Notes: generated from the sequence alone by a model not told the origin. Counted from the stretch's first letter, positions 1 through 11,040 are shown. The stretch is DNA of 64,000 nt from Elysia chlorotica (GCA_003991915.1 RQTK01000087.1:126362-190361); one strand, 5' to 3'. Numbers and translations: made by a program.

Positions 1-59
1 CTTATACTTTTTCTCATGCGGTATAAAGGCAGTTATGCGAGCTAGATTGTAAGGGGGAG

Positions 60-86
60 TGGGGAGGGGAGGGAAAGAGAGAGAGA

Positions 87-130
<44 letters not shown>

Positions 131-150
131 AGAGAGAAAGAACGAAAAAG
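60..150. repeat. GA-rich microsatellite
   Basis: Nearly pure GA run broken by short G runs, including a ten-base G tract near 121-130. The open frame through it encodes only Arg/Glu/Gly repeats and is not a gene. Confidence 0.95.
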
Positions 151-536
151 AGTAAGACGTGGTGAGTGTGCGTATGTTTCAGCACCCGCATTCTGTAACA
201 ACCATAATATTATTATTGTTACGGCCCCAACTAGACTAGGTACACAGTAACTAAACAAAAGCAGGAAATAAAGTTGTGTCTTGTCCTTGTACCCTCTCAC
301 TAACCCACAATCACTGGCCTTTACTGGCAGCAATAATAATGGTGGTGGTGACCAGGTGAATTACAACGACCCTAGTGTGATATATAGAAGGAATTAGATG
401 GCGAAAAGAAAAAAAAAAGACCTGTCTAGCACTTTTGTCGATTCATGTGAGCACTCTCGTGAGTTTTCAGACAGAGAAGAAGACGGAAGAGAAAAGTAGA
501 GAGATGGGGAGGGGGGTCAGATGGAAAAGGTAGAGT

Positions 537-660
537 AAGAGAGAGAGAGAGAGAAGGAGAGAGAGAGAGAGATAGAGAAAGAGGGAGAGAGGGACAGACA
601 GAAAGACAGACAGACAGACAGACAGACAGACACACGCACACATACACACATATACAGAGA
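537..660. repeat. Compound GA / GACA / CA microsatellite
   Basis: GA repeats (537-590) pass into a GACA tetranucleotide run (about 600-631) and then into CA-rich sequence. The same GA-to-GACA order recurs at 1463-1632, so this is a recurring compound repeat type here. Confidence 0.95.
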
Positions 661-1460
661 GGCGCTGTAAAAAGGTGTATATGACTGAATCATATATAAT
701 TATTTATGGTTTAATGAACATTTTTAAATTTTTGAATGGTAGTCGGGAAAAGAGACGCTCACTACAATTTTGTTCTTGAAAAAAATAGTGCTGGTATAGA
801 TTATTTTTCAAATAGTATCCTCAAGTAAGTTCATGTATAAGAAATGTATTCAAACTAGTTTTTGTATGTTACACTATACGTCATAGTCGGTCACTTCCTG
901 GACAGCTGCAATCAGTGGAAATTGATACTACATGTACTAATCAACACTACCACGACTAGCGCCACGACCACTGAGGCGATCAGGTAATATTTCAACTAGA
1001 GGAATCTGATAGGAAGGGTTGTGTAGGAGCCAGACTGAAAACGGTAGCCAATTAATACATGTAAAAATATAAAATCTCAGCTGAAAAACCGCAGATCAAA
1101 TTTGTAAAATAAAAATTATAAAAATTAATTTTTTTTAATTACAGAGAGTAAGATTACAATAACAATACACAAAATAAAAATATCAAATGCGTATACACAA
1201 ATAAGTACCTAAGACATAATCATTGTAGATATAAGAGCCAAAATCATACTTAAAATGGAACTTATGCGTTAAAAAGGTGTGTTTTTTTAATGGAATGGAA
1301 TTTCATTAGGCTTTACACAGGCCTACGTGGATAAAGGATACCCTCAGAGGCTAGTGGTAAAAAATTATGGGGATATTGATGGTTCAGCCTGTCGCAAGCA
1401 AATCTTATACACAGTGTAACTATATACATGTCAGCTTTCATCTTCATTATCAGCTGATGT

Positions 1461-1462
<2 letters not shown>
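661..1462. other. Unique AT-rich non-coding stretch
   Basis: AT-rich sequence with short A and T runs and no open frame of note, tRNA-like fold or repeat array that I can see. Confidence 0.6.
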
Positions 1463-1513
<51 letters not shown>

Positions 1514-1558
1514 CAGAGAGACAGAGAGAGAGACAGAGAGACACAGAGAGAAAAAGAC

Positions 1559-1629
<71 letters not shown>

Positions 1630-1632
1630 GGC
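1463..1632. repeat. Compound GA / GACA microsatellite
   Basis: About 95 bases of GA, slightly degraded by A and C substitutions, followed from about 1556 by a nearly perfect run of about 18 AGAC units. Open frames across it on both strands (poly-SL and poly-CLSV on the minus strand, poly-RE and poly-TDRQ on the plus) are artefacts of the repeat. Confidence 0.97.
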
Positions 1633-2578
1633 AGACATCGACGGACAAAAATAGGTTGAACAACAGAGAGACAGAAAGGGTAGAGAGAAGAAGAGAGAAG
1701 AGGCAAATTGGCAGATTTCCATTTTTTAAACTCATGAAATCGAAGCGTCTAACAGCTTAAAGTTCGAGGCTCTAACAGCTTAAATTTGTCTATTATTTGG
1801 AGTCGAGAGCTCAGCATCACGAGTATGTCGCACAAGGTGTCACAAGATCATCGTTAACTTAGACTTAGAGCACCAGGTCGGAGTGTTTTCCTATAGCTGT
1901 AGGCGGGACAGAACAGGCTATCCCTAACCAGAATAATAAACTTTAAAAAATCATTAAACCCCTATAAGCAGGTGTATGTGTGTGCGGCAGTCTCTTTTTT
2001 TAATGTTCCTGTGGTGGGTTATTTATTCATTTATTTATTATTATAAATTTGTGTGTGCTGTTGGTTCGTTTTGTATGACTATATTTTTTTTTTGGTTTTC
2101 AGACGACTTTATTGATACTTATTTGTTTCCAATAAATTTGCATTCCATTTTTGTCCATAATTTGTTTAATGCTTTCAGTAGATTTTTTATTAATCTCAAT
2201 CGACCGTCAGATCAGAATTTGAATCTATTCATGCGAACATCTGGCGACAGTGTGGTTTCATGTAGCCGACAGTGTTAGCATCGGTAATACATGTACGTGT
2301 AATAAAATCTCCTAGGTTGACCATCCTGACTCTACAGGCTGAAGGCAGTGTTAAACCTGACTCTATCGGTAAGACATGTCGTGCTGTAAGGTTGAACCGA
2401 TTATTTAGTGCATATTACAAGAAATGCATAGTGAAATGAATGATCTAAATAAACGGCGCTTTAAATGGAATTACTAACAACATAACCACAAATACCTGCT
2501 GCGGAGTTTAATTCGAAAAAAAAATAGTAATAAGGCGACGGAGTGACTATAATCATGTATGTGTTATTATAACAACAG
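1633..2578. other. Non-coding stretch, no clear feature
   Basis: Mostly unique AT-rich sequence. A short direct repeat of the words GGCTCTAACAGCTTAAA and CGTCTAACAGCTTAAA lies at about 1745-1785. The 100-codon open frame at 1976-2278 is Phe-rich, has no recognisable motif and looks like chance. Confidence 0.5.
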
Positions 2579-2581
2579 TAA

Positions 2582-2673
<92 letters not shown>

Positions 2674-2700
2674 GGGGTGGTAGTGGTAGTAGTTGTTGTT
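2579..2700. repeat. (GTA)n trinucleotide array
   Basis: About 28 near-perfect TAG/GTA units, degrading at the right end into GGT and GTT units, and running straight into the dispersed repeat copy at 2701. Confidence 0.96.
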
Positions 2701-2811
2701 GAGTTACTTTACGTACACCATCGCACTTTATAGGCTATATTGTGGACGAGTCCCAAGAGTGACGTCTGACAATTTCATGTGCTGCTACACACGAGACAGA
2801 GCGGGTATACT
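2701..2811 (+). mobile_element. Dispersed repeat family, copy 1
   Basis: One of at least seven related copies of an unnamed short interspersed repeat. Shared blocks are a start like GTCCAACATCAGCA (degenerate here), then AGGCTATATTGTGGACGAGT, CCCAAGAGTGACGTCTGACA and ATGTGCTGC...CGAGACAGAGCGGG. It has no coding capacity. GTA arrays sit at both ends. A SINE with a conserved domain is my best guess, but I do not recognise the family. Confidence 0.6.
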
Positions 2812-2813
2812 AT

Positions 2814-2814
2814 G

Positions 2815-2863
<49 letters not shown>

Positions 2864-2870
2864 TAGTAGT
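2814..2870. repeat. (GTA)n trinucleotide array
   Basis: About 18 GTA units immediately after the dispersed repeat copy. The same motif flanks both ends of that copy. Confidence 0.95.
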
Positions 2871-3340
2871 AATAAAAGCAATAAATAATATTAGTATCAA
2901 CAACAACAAATATAAAATTACACATTATAATAAAGACAAACAAAACGCCCTTGCTTAGCCATGGTGTGAATTTTCTCTATAATTTCAGCTAACGCCAAAG
3001 AAAAAAAAGAAAAAAGAACATCCCAAAATCAATGCGTAGACAATCAATCCACAGACGGTCCAACCAGGCAACCACAAGCCCTAGGCAGACAGGGCAATAG
3101 GGAGTTAGCACTTACATAACGTGCCCAAAATTGGATTTCTCTGATGGGACGAAGGAAAAAGAGAGGAGCGAAAGGTGTAGGTGTGAGATGGAAATTCGAA
3201 AAGACACCTGATATTCGTGAAGAGAGATTAAGTAGAGAAAGGAAGATGTACATCATGAGGGTTTGGCCGATACGATATGAGATTTTGTTTCTTTTTGTAC
3301 GGGAAGTATGAGGTGTGGCAAGACCAGGAGGCAAAACTCA
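2871..3340. other. Non-coding stretch, no clear feature
   Basis: Unique sequence with short A-rich runs. The minus-strand open frame of 96 codons at 3044-3334 has no recognisable domain. Confidence 0.5.
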
Positions 3341-3800
3341 GACAGGGAGGGAGGGAGATAGAGAGACAAGGACAGATAGACAGTCAGACAAACAGACACG
3401 TAAAGACACAGAAATACAGAGACGCACAGAGATGCAGACAGACAGACAGAAAAACAGACAGGCAGACAGACAGACAGACACGTAAAGACACAGACATACA
3501 GAGACGCACAGAAAAGCAAATACCGACACACAGAGACAGAGAGAAAGAGACATAAAGACAGAGATAGATAGAGAGACACACAGTCAAAAAGACAGACAGG
3601 CAGGCAGACAGACACGTAAAGACACAAACATACAGAGATACATAGAGAGACAGACACGCAGACAGACAAATCAACAGTTCGACCGACAGGCAGACTGAAA
3701 AACAGAGAGGCTATGGTAGGGGGCAGATAGATAGAGGAACACAGAGTGAGGCAGAGAGAGTGAGACACACACATACAGGCAGACAGAGAGACAAACAACG
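3341..3800. repeat. Long degenerate GACA/GATA-rich simple-sequence block
   Basis: About 460 bases made almost only of GACA, GATA, GAGA and CACA words. The sub-phrase CAGACACGTAAAGACACA recurs near 3395, 3475 and 3610, so higher-order copies of roughly 80-135 bases exist inside the block. The long minus-strand frame (3253-3813) is Cys/Leu/Ser/Val repeat and not a gene. Confidence 0.92.
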
Positions 3801-4379
3801 CGCTACATTCCATGCATCACGATTGCGTGGTTGTTTATCTAACATCATATTATGAGCATAACTTGTGTACAGCTGTATCGATCTTTGCTCGCCACAACAA
3901 ACCAAGCCATATAACTCCGCATCGCGACATGTGTCGAAAACAGCGAAAAAAAAAACACTCTGAGGCCACGCTGACACGGGAAAGGAATTTCACTGAGGTG
4001 GGAGATCAATCTCACCAGGACATCGGAGACATATATGGAGCGCACCAGGCGCCTAACTGATAGATCGCTTGCCCTCTGAATGGCCCGAACCCAGGTAAAC
4101 GCGAACATCAGACAAATGTTGTTGTAGTTGTTGTTGTTGTTGTTGCTGTTGTTGTTGTTGTTGTTTGTTGTTTGTTTTGCTGGGGGTTTTGTAGAGCAAG
4201 ACCATGGAAGAATACAATCAGAAGAAACCAACCAGTTTTCATTCACTTCTAAAACGCAATAAAGATTACAATTATACGAGGTGAATTCACTCACCATCAA
4301 GCCATAAAATCAAAAGTTGTCATATTTATTTCTCAGGGCACCGGATCACGAACATCACTATGTTACATTGTTTCAGAGA
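3801..4379. other. Non-coding stretch with a TTG array
   Basis: Unique sequence holding a TTG trinucleotide run at about 4118-4178. The run gives a poly-Asn tract to the 151-codon minus-strand frame at 3845-4300, which I regard as a chance open frame. Confidence 0.55.
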
Positions 4380-4420
4380 CAACGTAAGACGTAAGACGTA
4401 AGACGTAAGACGTAAGACGA
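4380..4420. repeat. Heptanucleotide repeat (GTAAGAC)n
   Basis: Five tandem copies of the seven-base unit CGTAAGA starting in CAACGTAAGACG and ending in GACGACAG. Confidence 0.95.
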
Positions 4421-5672
4421 CAGCTGTTCTAAGGTGCAAACTTAACGTGAATATCTTTGTCCGGCAGATCGATCGATCGACACAAACCCTGGACCGAAGC
4501 AGCTGCTTCGATTAGAGCTCGAGACCTGGAGACACCTTTCCAGCATCGTCGCCAGTGATTTTTAAAGATGATAACCGACGCTCTAAAATCGATTTTGTCC
4601 CCACGGCAAACCGCTGCGCATCAGCTGGAAAATACCTGGCTTGGGGTTGTTTGGGTTGGTTTAACGCCGAAGCCGATATTCTACCCCTGGACCACCGCGC
4701 CCCCCGGAAAATACCTGGCGAAAATGTCACGTGCACAAGCCCCTTCGATAACCGCAGAGTTTTGAGAATACATGTTTGAAACGTACCACCTTTGTTATTG
4801 GTTTTAAAACAGATGCGAGGTTAACAAACTCTATAATCATGACTGTGTTGGACCCGGACACTTCAAATAGTTATAAAAGACGTTAGATAAAATTATCATA
4901 ATATCAAACGAACTATCAACTCGTTCCATTGTGCAGCTACGTAAACGATTCCCTTTTGAAACACTGAAGCCTGTTTTATTGCCTGGGGGATAGTACAGGT
5001 TGATTAAGAGTACATGTATAATATTATCTCAGTTATCATTTTGCGACAAAGAGAAAAATGAAGATAAATATCTAAAACACATAATCAGAAACAACACAAA
5101 ATCGCACATATTAAAACATCTATATAGCAGGATAAACAAATGGAGGGCTCCTGGAAAAATGACAGACCGCATTCCCAATACATAAACAACATGGAAAATA
5201 TGAGCTTTTATTGAGGTCAGGGTCGGATCTCAGAGACAGGGCAGGGTGGGGTGAATCTATTCACATATCAACGCTGTAACTTGTAAAGCACCGTCATAGG
5301 CGCTGATGCCGACACGTTACAGGTTACAGGTATCATTACAACAACAAAGTTTAAAAAGTAAAGTGAAAATGGAAGAATTTCATTTTAAAGTCCTTTCGCA
5401 AGTAGTGCTTACATATAAAAATATACATTATAACATTAAAATGTTGTCAAATCGATGATACGTTTACCAGAGAAGTACAATATTCGGCACAGACTATGAA
5501 TCACTACTCTACAAACACAAACTGATCTGTTTCTAACCATTAATAATACAGTAATTCTTTTATAAGGATGATTCGACAAATCAAAAAAGCATGTATAGAA
5601 AACTAACTGTTCCTATTTTTTAAACTCAGGTTACATTATCTACGAAGCGATAATCCATTTCCTTTTGCTGGT
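4421..5672. other. Unique sequence; GC-richer block at 4440-4780
   Basis: The 4440-4780 block is less AT-rich than its surroundings. Two frames stay open across it (4555-4779 and 4568-4765), but neither shows a known motif. The rest is AT-rich and featureless. A regulatory or conserved non-coding role is possible but not shown. Confidence 0.4.
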
Positions 5673-6137
5673 TCAAGGAATAATATCACAGAACAATAAA
5701 AGCTTCACATAGTTCACATTGAATGATTCGGGTATATGCGACAAGACGGCGCGTCCCAACAGTAAACTGACATCAACGGCGGCGTTTCTAGTACACACCA
5801 ACTGTCCAATTTGTGCCAGAGCTGGTCTGCTTAGTTCACGCAGCGTGATGCCAATAAGATCTCTGTCTATCAGAGACGACTCACCTATGACAGAGCTGCT
5901 AAACCAACCACTACTCAAATTGTATGAACATTTTAGTCCAAAAGAGTAGACCCTACATGGTCTACATGCATGAGCACAATAAAACTTCAATTCTCGACAT
6001 AAAATTGGCAGGTCTGAATTGTCCTTCGGGTACATGGGCCTCACTTTTACTGTTAGTGCGACAGTCCTCACCCCAACACGCATACCGCGTACTGACAAGT
6101 TGACATCCGTGCCCGGCAAGTGGAGAGAGTGAGGCAA
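5673..6137 (-). CDS. Unrecognised 154-codon open frame
   Basis: The longest open frame here that is neither low-complexity nor gap-spanning. It has mixed composition, six Cys residues and a hydrophobic C-terminal half (ITLRELSRPALAQIGQLVC region, then LLLGRAVL). I see no known domain, catalytic motif or signal peptide. Local GC is somewhat above the flanks, and the sequence upstream of its start (6140-6215) is GC-rich. It may be chance in a conserved or GC-richer patch; a real small gene or exon is less likely. Confidence 0.15.
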   Translation of the reverse strand: MPHSLHLPGTDVNLSVRGMRVGVRTVALTVKVRPMYPKDNSDLPILCRELKFYCAHACRPCRVYSFGLKCSYNLSSGWFSSSVIGESSLIDRDLIGITLRELSRPALAQIGQLVCTRNAAVDVSLLLGRAVLSHIPESFNVNYVKLLLFCDIIP

Positions 6138-7770
6138 ACCTCGCCAGAGCGCCAGCGCTGAGTGATTGGCGGTTTACTGGTGTGATTATAGAGTCGCGGT
6201 CCGCTGGGCCCGTAATTATTATGCTTGTAAAATTATACAGTCAGTGTCATTCTGATCTATATAGAAATTAATAGTCTAAAGCGACATGACACATTGGAGA
6301 GCATTGCATCTGCCACCATCTCGTCACCTGTTGTAAAACATGTAAAACGGCCCGTCTAGTTTCTAAAAAAAAAAAGTGAAGATTTATAATATCTATAAGT
6401 ATAATGGTACATTCCATCATGTGACTATCTGCTAACAATATTGTTGGGTTAACACTAGAGAAGAAGCTAGCATGTCATGTTATTAGTTGTATAATCATGA
6501 TTGAATACCATTTCAAACTCGGGTTCTATTTACCGATGGAGGTGAAGTAACAGCTGAGTCTATGGAATGTTGGCATAGCAAAAATGAGGCATTGGGTTCT
6601 ATCTCTGTCTCTAGCCAGCCAAAAAAACTATTTCCAAAACTTAGAGTGAGAAGCGGGGAGGGGGGTGGATGCTTAGAGAAAACAAACCAGAATTATCATC
6701 TCATTATCTTTCGAAGCAAAGCATACGAGAGATGTTTATAAATGTCAAATAACCATTTCGCCACATTCGTTATTCACAAAGTGCAATGTGTTATATAGCC
6801 ACATGAACACTTACAATTCAAACGTTTTTAGTGCTGCTTCAACACATGAATTATATTTTGTTACTTTTCAAGTTCCTAACGTAAAATTTCTTTTGGAGAT
6901 GGTATTTGTATCTTTTACGAAAAAAATAAAAAAGAAAAAAAATGATGGGCGCATAATTTCGAAACTGCTGGGTTCAATAGTTTAATACAGAGGAATTGTT
7001 AATTATTCCATAATCAAAAGTACAAATTTGACTGTGCTTCATTTTCCTCAGTCCACCTATCTACAAAATAAGTACCAAGCTGCATAAAAAGTAAATGAGA
7101 TTTAGATGAAGAAAAAAAAATAATAAGTAATCAGTTTTACACAAGCTCAGGATAGTTTATATACAAAAGTTCCAGAAAGGCTTAGCTTGGCTAGGTAATG
7201 GTAGATCTTTTAAGTACGTGAATGTTGCCTGAAAAGAGAGATATTTAAAGTATGATTACCGTAACAAACATTGATACATGACAATGTGTTGCTCAACTCC
7301 TATGATAAACCTTTTGACACCTTTTACTTTAACGATTTAACAATTCATTATTTATGGATTACTGACCGAAGATTTTAAAATAAAAAAAATAAAAAACATT
7401 TAATAGGATCCTATTACATATATCGATATGTAGGTGTGCTGCAACACTCAATAAATGTGACTGACACACACTGGAGGAATCGATCATCAAGATCATGCAG
7501 TGAAATACTAATAAATTTGACTTTTAACCCTGGAAAATCTGGTACATGCAGTTGATCCTAAATAAATAAATTGCACATTCCATGAATAGACAGACATATT
7601 TTAAACTATCATTAGATGATTAGTATCAATTACTTTGATAGTCCATAACGGATTTATATAGAGAATATAGAATTATATATATTGCATGGTTACATTATTT
7701 CAATGACATAGGGGTAACATTGCTATAATTTGTAAATATAATTATGCACTGTTCTGCATCTTCATATATC
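6138..7770. other. AT-rich unique stretch
   Basis: No credible open frame. A GC-rich patch at 6140-6215 and a possible very degraded tRNA-like B-box word (GGGTTCTATCT, near 6594) are the only departures from plain AT-rich sequence. Confidence 0.5.
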
Positions 7771-7775
7771 GTATA

Positions 7776-7780
7776 TACCG

Positions 7781-7818
<38 letters not shown>

Positions 7819-7822
7819 GGTA
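7776..7822. repeat. TA-repeat hairpin with matching ends
   Basis: A TA dinucleotide run is bounded by TACCGTAT on the left (7776-7783) and its exact reverse complement ATACGGTA on the right (7815-7822). The whole block can therefore fold on itself and is prone to cruciform extrusion. Confidence 0.85.
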
Positions 7823-7892
7823 ATTATATAATATTATACAGGTTTTTGTCCAAATTTTGCTATAACTATATATACACACTACATATACGATA

Positions 7893-8133
7893 AGTGTTTT
7901 TGACCAAATTTTGCCACACAGACTATGAGTGTTTTAGTTCAAATCCAATTCTATGGTCTGACCGTCAAACAGACCTCTCTTCTTATTTAACGTTTCTTAG
8001 GCTTAAAGAAAGATTATTTACAGAAGTCTTTTTAAAATAGAAAATGTAATTGCCAGAAACAGCGTTAATAGTCATCATTTAGACAGAAACACTATAGATG
8101 ATATTGGTGTAACAAAATTTGGTCAAAAACACT
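7893..8133. mobile_element. Inverted-repeat element, possible MITE
   Basis: The 21 bases at 7893-7913 (beginning AGTGTTTTTGACC) are exactly the reverse complement of 8113-8133. The interior of about 200 bases has no coding capacity, as in a small non-autonomous DNA transposon. A related word, TTTTTGTCCAAATTTTGC, sits just outside at 7843-7860. No clean target-site duplication is visible: the flanks are TA on the left and AG on the right. Confidence 0.45.
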
Positions 8134-8339
8134 AGAAGTCAAGATCTATGTATAGACTCAGCCAAGCTGATGTCATTGTCACAGGCATACTTTGAAGTTT
8201 GTTGTGGGGGCCTCGTCTACTTCTCTTTTAAAATCCATACTTAAATTGGCCCTACTGTCCTCCTATGTTGTAAAATTATATCATTCTCTCTAATTTTTCA
8301 ATTCCTAAGCCCACAATTTGTTATTTTGGCTTTCTTGTT
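8134..8339. other. Unique AT-rich spacer
   Basis: No feature seen between the inverted-repeat element and the CTAGATCT-rich zone. Confidence 0.5.
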
Positions 8340-9480
8340 GTCTAATATTACTTTCGTTTCTAAAGATTAAATGCTATCTAGATCTAGACTATTAAACAGA
8401 CAATTTTCTTTTACTAAGGTACACATTTAGATGTATATTAGGCCTACCTGACCACACAAAGTTTTAAGTAACTTTTAAATAAATTTCTCTAGATCTACAT
8501 AGGTACGATTAGTCTGAGGGATCAATTTCTTTTTTTAAAATACATCTAGCGTTGCAAATCCTGTCTCAAACCAAGATCCAAGAATTATCACTAGATTTTT
8601 AGATCTAGGTCTAGGTAGGCCCTATAAATCTACCAATTTATTAAAAAGAATTAAAAAAAACATGCACATCAACTTGCAAGGTAGATCATCTAGATCTAGA
8701 TAGATGCCTGGATCTATGGCTAGATCTAGATCTATTTATTCCAGATTTATTACTATATTTGAAGAAAGTAGTCTATCTAAATCTAATCCAGATCCCATAT
8801 CTATAGATCTAAATTTCATGAGAGATTTGATCTTGTCATGTTGCAGTTCAACAGAATTCATCTAGGTATACTGGGTCTATAGGCCTACCAGTCTAGTTCT
8901 AATCTAGGGGTTTAACCATGGATCTAGAAATCTAAATCTAATCACATTGATTTAAAATTAGGGGCCTATTATCAAAAACATCTAGATGTAATCTAAACGT
9001 AGGTAATAAGTCTAGATTCCTTATCACAGTTGGTATACTATCTATAATGTTTTCAGGCTTGACTTTTTACAGTTTTATATCATAGATAATTACATTTACT
9101 AGCCTGATATTGTCCTTGTAGATGGGTCTACTCTAAGATAACGATTATTATTGCAAAAGTTCGATGAACTTAACATCAAGATCTAGATTGTATGTATGCA
9201 GTTTGAAAGAATTCACAATGACTTTGTTACGCAGCGCATTGTTTTGACAGATAACATAATGTACCTGAAACACTGTTGACAAACGTTAATGATGACGACG
9301 CCATTGTTGTTTTTATTATTAGCATTTAATTAGTGAATAGCCTCCCTTACACTTAAAAAAAAGCCTACACACTGAGACCAAACCTAAGCGTATGACTTCT
9401 CATGACCAAACTGATGGACTAGTGGTCGGTGAGTCGAGAAATCTAGATCTCGGCCCCTCTAGACTCTACTTTCTAAAAAT
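8340..9480. repeat. Zone enriched in TCTAGA/AGATCT words
   Basis: Words such as TCTAGATCTA, GATCTAGATC, ATCTAGGTCTAGG and TCTAGACT recur dozens of times in about 1.1 kb without a fixed period. They also turn up near 47,720, 49,360-49,510, 57,510-57,660 and 57,910. This is dispersed word enrichment rather than a tandem array. No coding capacity is seen. Confidence 0.75.
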
Positions 9481-9698
9481 ATATACTTCTAGGGTAGAAT
9501 AAACACACACAAAACGTAGCTTACGCCTCGTCATAACAATGTAAGGATAATAAGGCTTACGACAAGACTTAAGCTGCGCCATGTTGCGCATTCAACCACT
9601 AGAATCTAAATTATAGACTATTCTTTGAATCCTATTATACTGATCCCATTCATCTTCAACGTTGTCATCAAGATATAGCCATAATTATTATTTTATGC

Positions 9699-9968
9699 AT
9701 GTATGTATGTATGTATGTATGTATGTATGTATGTATGTATGTATGTATGTATGTATGTATGTATGTATGTATGTATGTATGTATGTACGGATGGATGGAT
9801 GGATGGATGGGTGGGTGTATTTATGCAGTCAATGCATGTATGTATCCTATGTATGTATGTATGTATGTATGTATGTATGTATGTATGTATGTATGTATGT
9901 ATGTATGTATGTATGTATGTATGTATGAATGTATGTATGTATGTATGTATGTATGTATGTATGTATGT
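9699..9968. repeat. (ATGT)n tetranucleotide array with (ATGG)n interruption
   Basis: Two long runs of ATGT units (about 9699-9786 and 9848-9968) are separated by ATGG units at about 9788-9812 and a short unique spacer. All three frames on both strands stay open through it because the four-base unit has no stop in phase; these open frames are spurious. The right end meets the mariner terminus. Confidence 0.97.
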
Positions 9969-9969
9969 A

Positions 9970-10450
9970 CGAGGGGTGTTCACTATGTTCTTAGCATGAC
10001 AATGAAGGAATAAACCCAGAGACTTAAAATTTGGCACACTTACATTTATATCTCTACATAGTCACCCTGCATAGTTACACATTTCTGCCACCTGTCCTTG
10101 ACCTTCAAAAGTCCTTGAGAGTAAAACGTGTCATTTTGCGCTTAAAACCACTCTTCCACAGCAGAAATCGCATCTTCAATGTCTTCAAAACGGCGCCCTT
10201 TTATGGATTTTTTAAGGTTTGGGAACAGACAGAAGTCTGATGGAGCTAAATCCGGTGAATATGGTGGATGGCGAAGAATTTCATAGCCACACTGATCAGC
10301 TGTCTCAACGGCTTGTCGTGCTCGATGAGCAGGAGCGTTATCATGCAAAAGCAGGACTCCGTTTCGAAGCTTTCCCCGTCTTCTTCTTACTAATTCAGAT
10401 CTCAGTCTTTTTAGCAACCCTGAATAATACTCTCAAGTGATTGTTTTCCA
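9970..10450 (-). mobile_element. 5'-truncated mariner element relic
   Basis: The left end begins CGAGGGGTGTTCACTATGTT directly after a TA at 9968-9969, the expected Tc1/mariner target and a mariner-like terminal inverted repeat. Inside it, on the minus strand, is the C-terminal part of a mariner transposase. The right side loses transposase similarity near 10,450, with no second terminus visible, so the 5' half is missing. The element lies at the edge of the ATGT array: either it inserted into the array, or the array grew against its end. Confidence 0.85.
10046..10435 (-). pseudogene. Mariner transposase C-terminal fragment (DD34D), broken
   Basis: The minus-strand translation shows the mariner catalytic core: EYYSGLLKRLR, then LLLHDNAPAH with the second Asp, then HPPYSPDLAPSDFCLFPNLK with the third Asp. 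Exactly 34 residues separate the two Asp, the mariner DD34D signature. The first catalytic Asp and the whole DNA-binding N-terminus are absent. An in-frame TAA at 10139-10141 follows SAVEEWF. The typical C-terminal sequence (FYSQGLLKVKDRWQKCV) continues in the same frame to the natural stop at 10046-10048. Another in-frame stop (TGA, 10433-10435) precedes EYY. It is inactive. Confidence 0.93.
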
Positions 10451-11040
10451 ACAAAAGACAACAGAAAAATAGCAAGAACAACGACAAAAACAAAATTAAC
10501 AAAACAACAACAACACCAACAACATAATCAAAATTGAATAAGCGTGCGCTCTCACTCTCTCTTAGCAAAGAAAGATAATTACTGTTTTTCATTTTCATAG
10601 AAAAATTATAATCACTGACTTCCCTTTGTTTCTTCTGATTTTAGAAAGATCCCCTGGAAAGCTTTAAGTTCAGATTAACACAATGTTGGTTGAAGCTCTG
10701 GACTAAAAGTGTGAGGTATGGGGATCGAATCTCTTCCATTACCCTGATTTCCACAACGAATTTTCAAACAACTTTGTCGTCATAAAGACAATCAAAGATT
10801 GCGCTGCTTTTAGGAAAGGTTGAGAAAGAAGTCTTTGTGGTCAATTTTGTTTTTATATATAAAAATACTGTCATCAAAGTAAAAGAAAGGTTATCATTTG
10901 TATTTAATATATAATTATTTGAAATGAGTTAGGTTTTAAACAAAAATAGAGGCAGGAAAAAACCTTGTTTAGGGATTTATTTTAAAAATTGCATCAACCA
11001 ACCAAATTCCCTCCGCGATTATTTTTTTCTCTGTATCTCT
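10451..11040. other. Non-coding stretch with a weak tRNA-like word
   Basis: Unique sequence. The part around 10685-10745 contains GAAGCTCTGGACTAAAAGTG and GGGGATCGAATCTC, spaced like the A and B boxes of a degraded tRNA-derived SINE head, but the match is poor. Confidence 0.35.

Noticed and set aside
1313..1735. Minus-strand 140-codon open frame (and similar long frames over GA/CT/GACA arrays throughout)
   Set aside because: Composition is poly-Ser/Leu, poly-Arg/Glu or Cys-Leu-Ser-Val repeat, produced by dinucleotide and tetranucleotide units that contain no in-phase stop.
9693..10037. Open frames of 88-114 codons on both strands over the ATGT array
   Set aside because: The four-base unit is open in every frame and yields a YVCM / HTYI repeat; no protein is implied.
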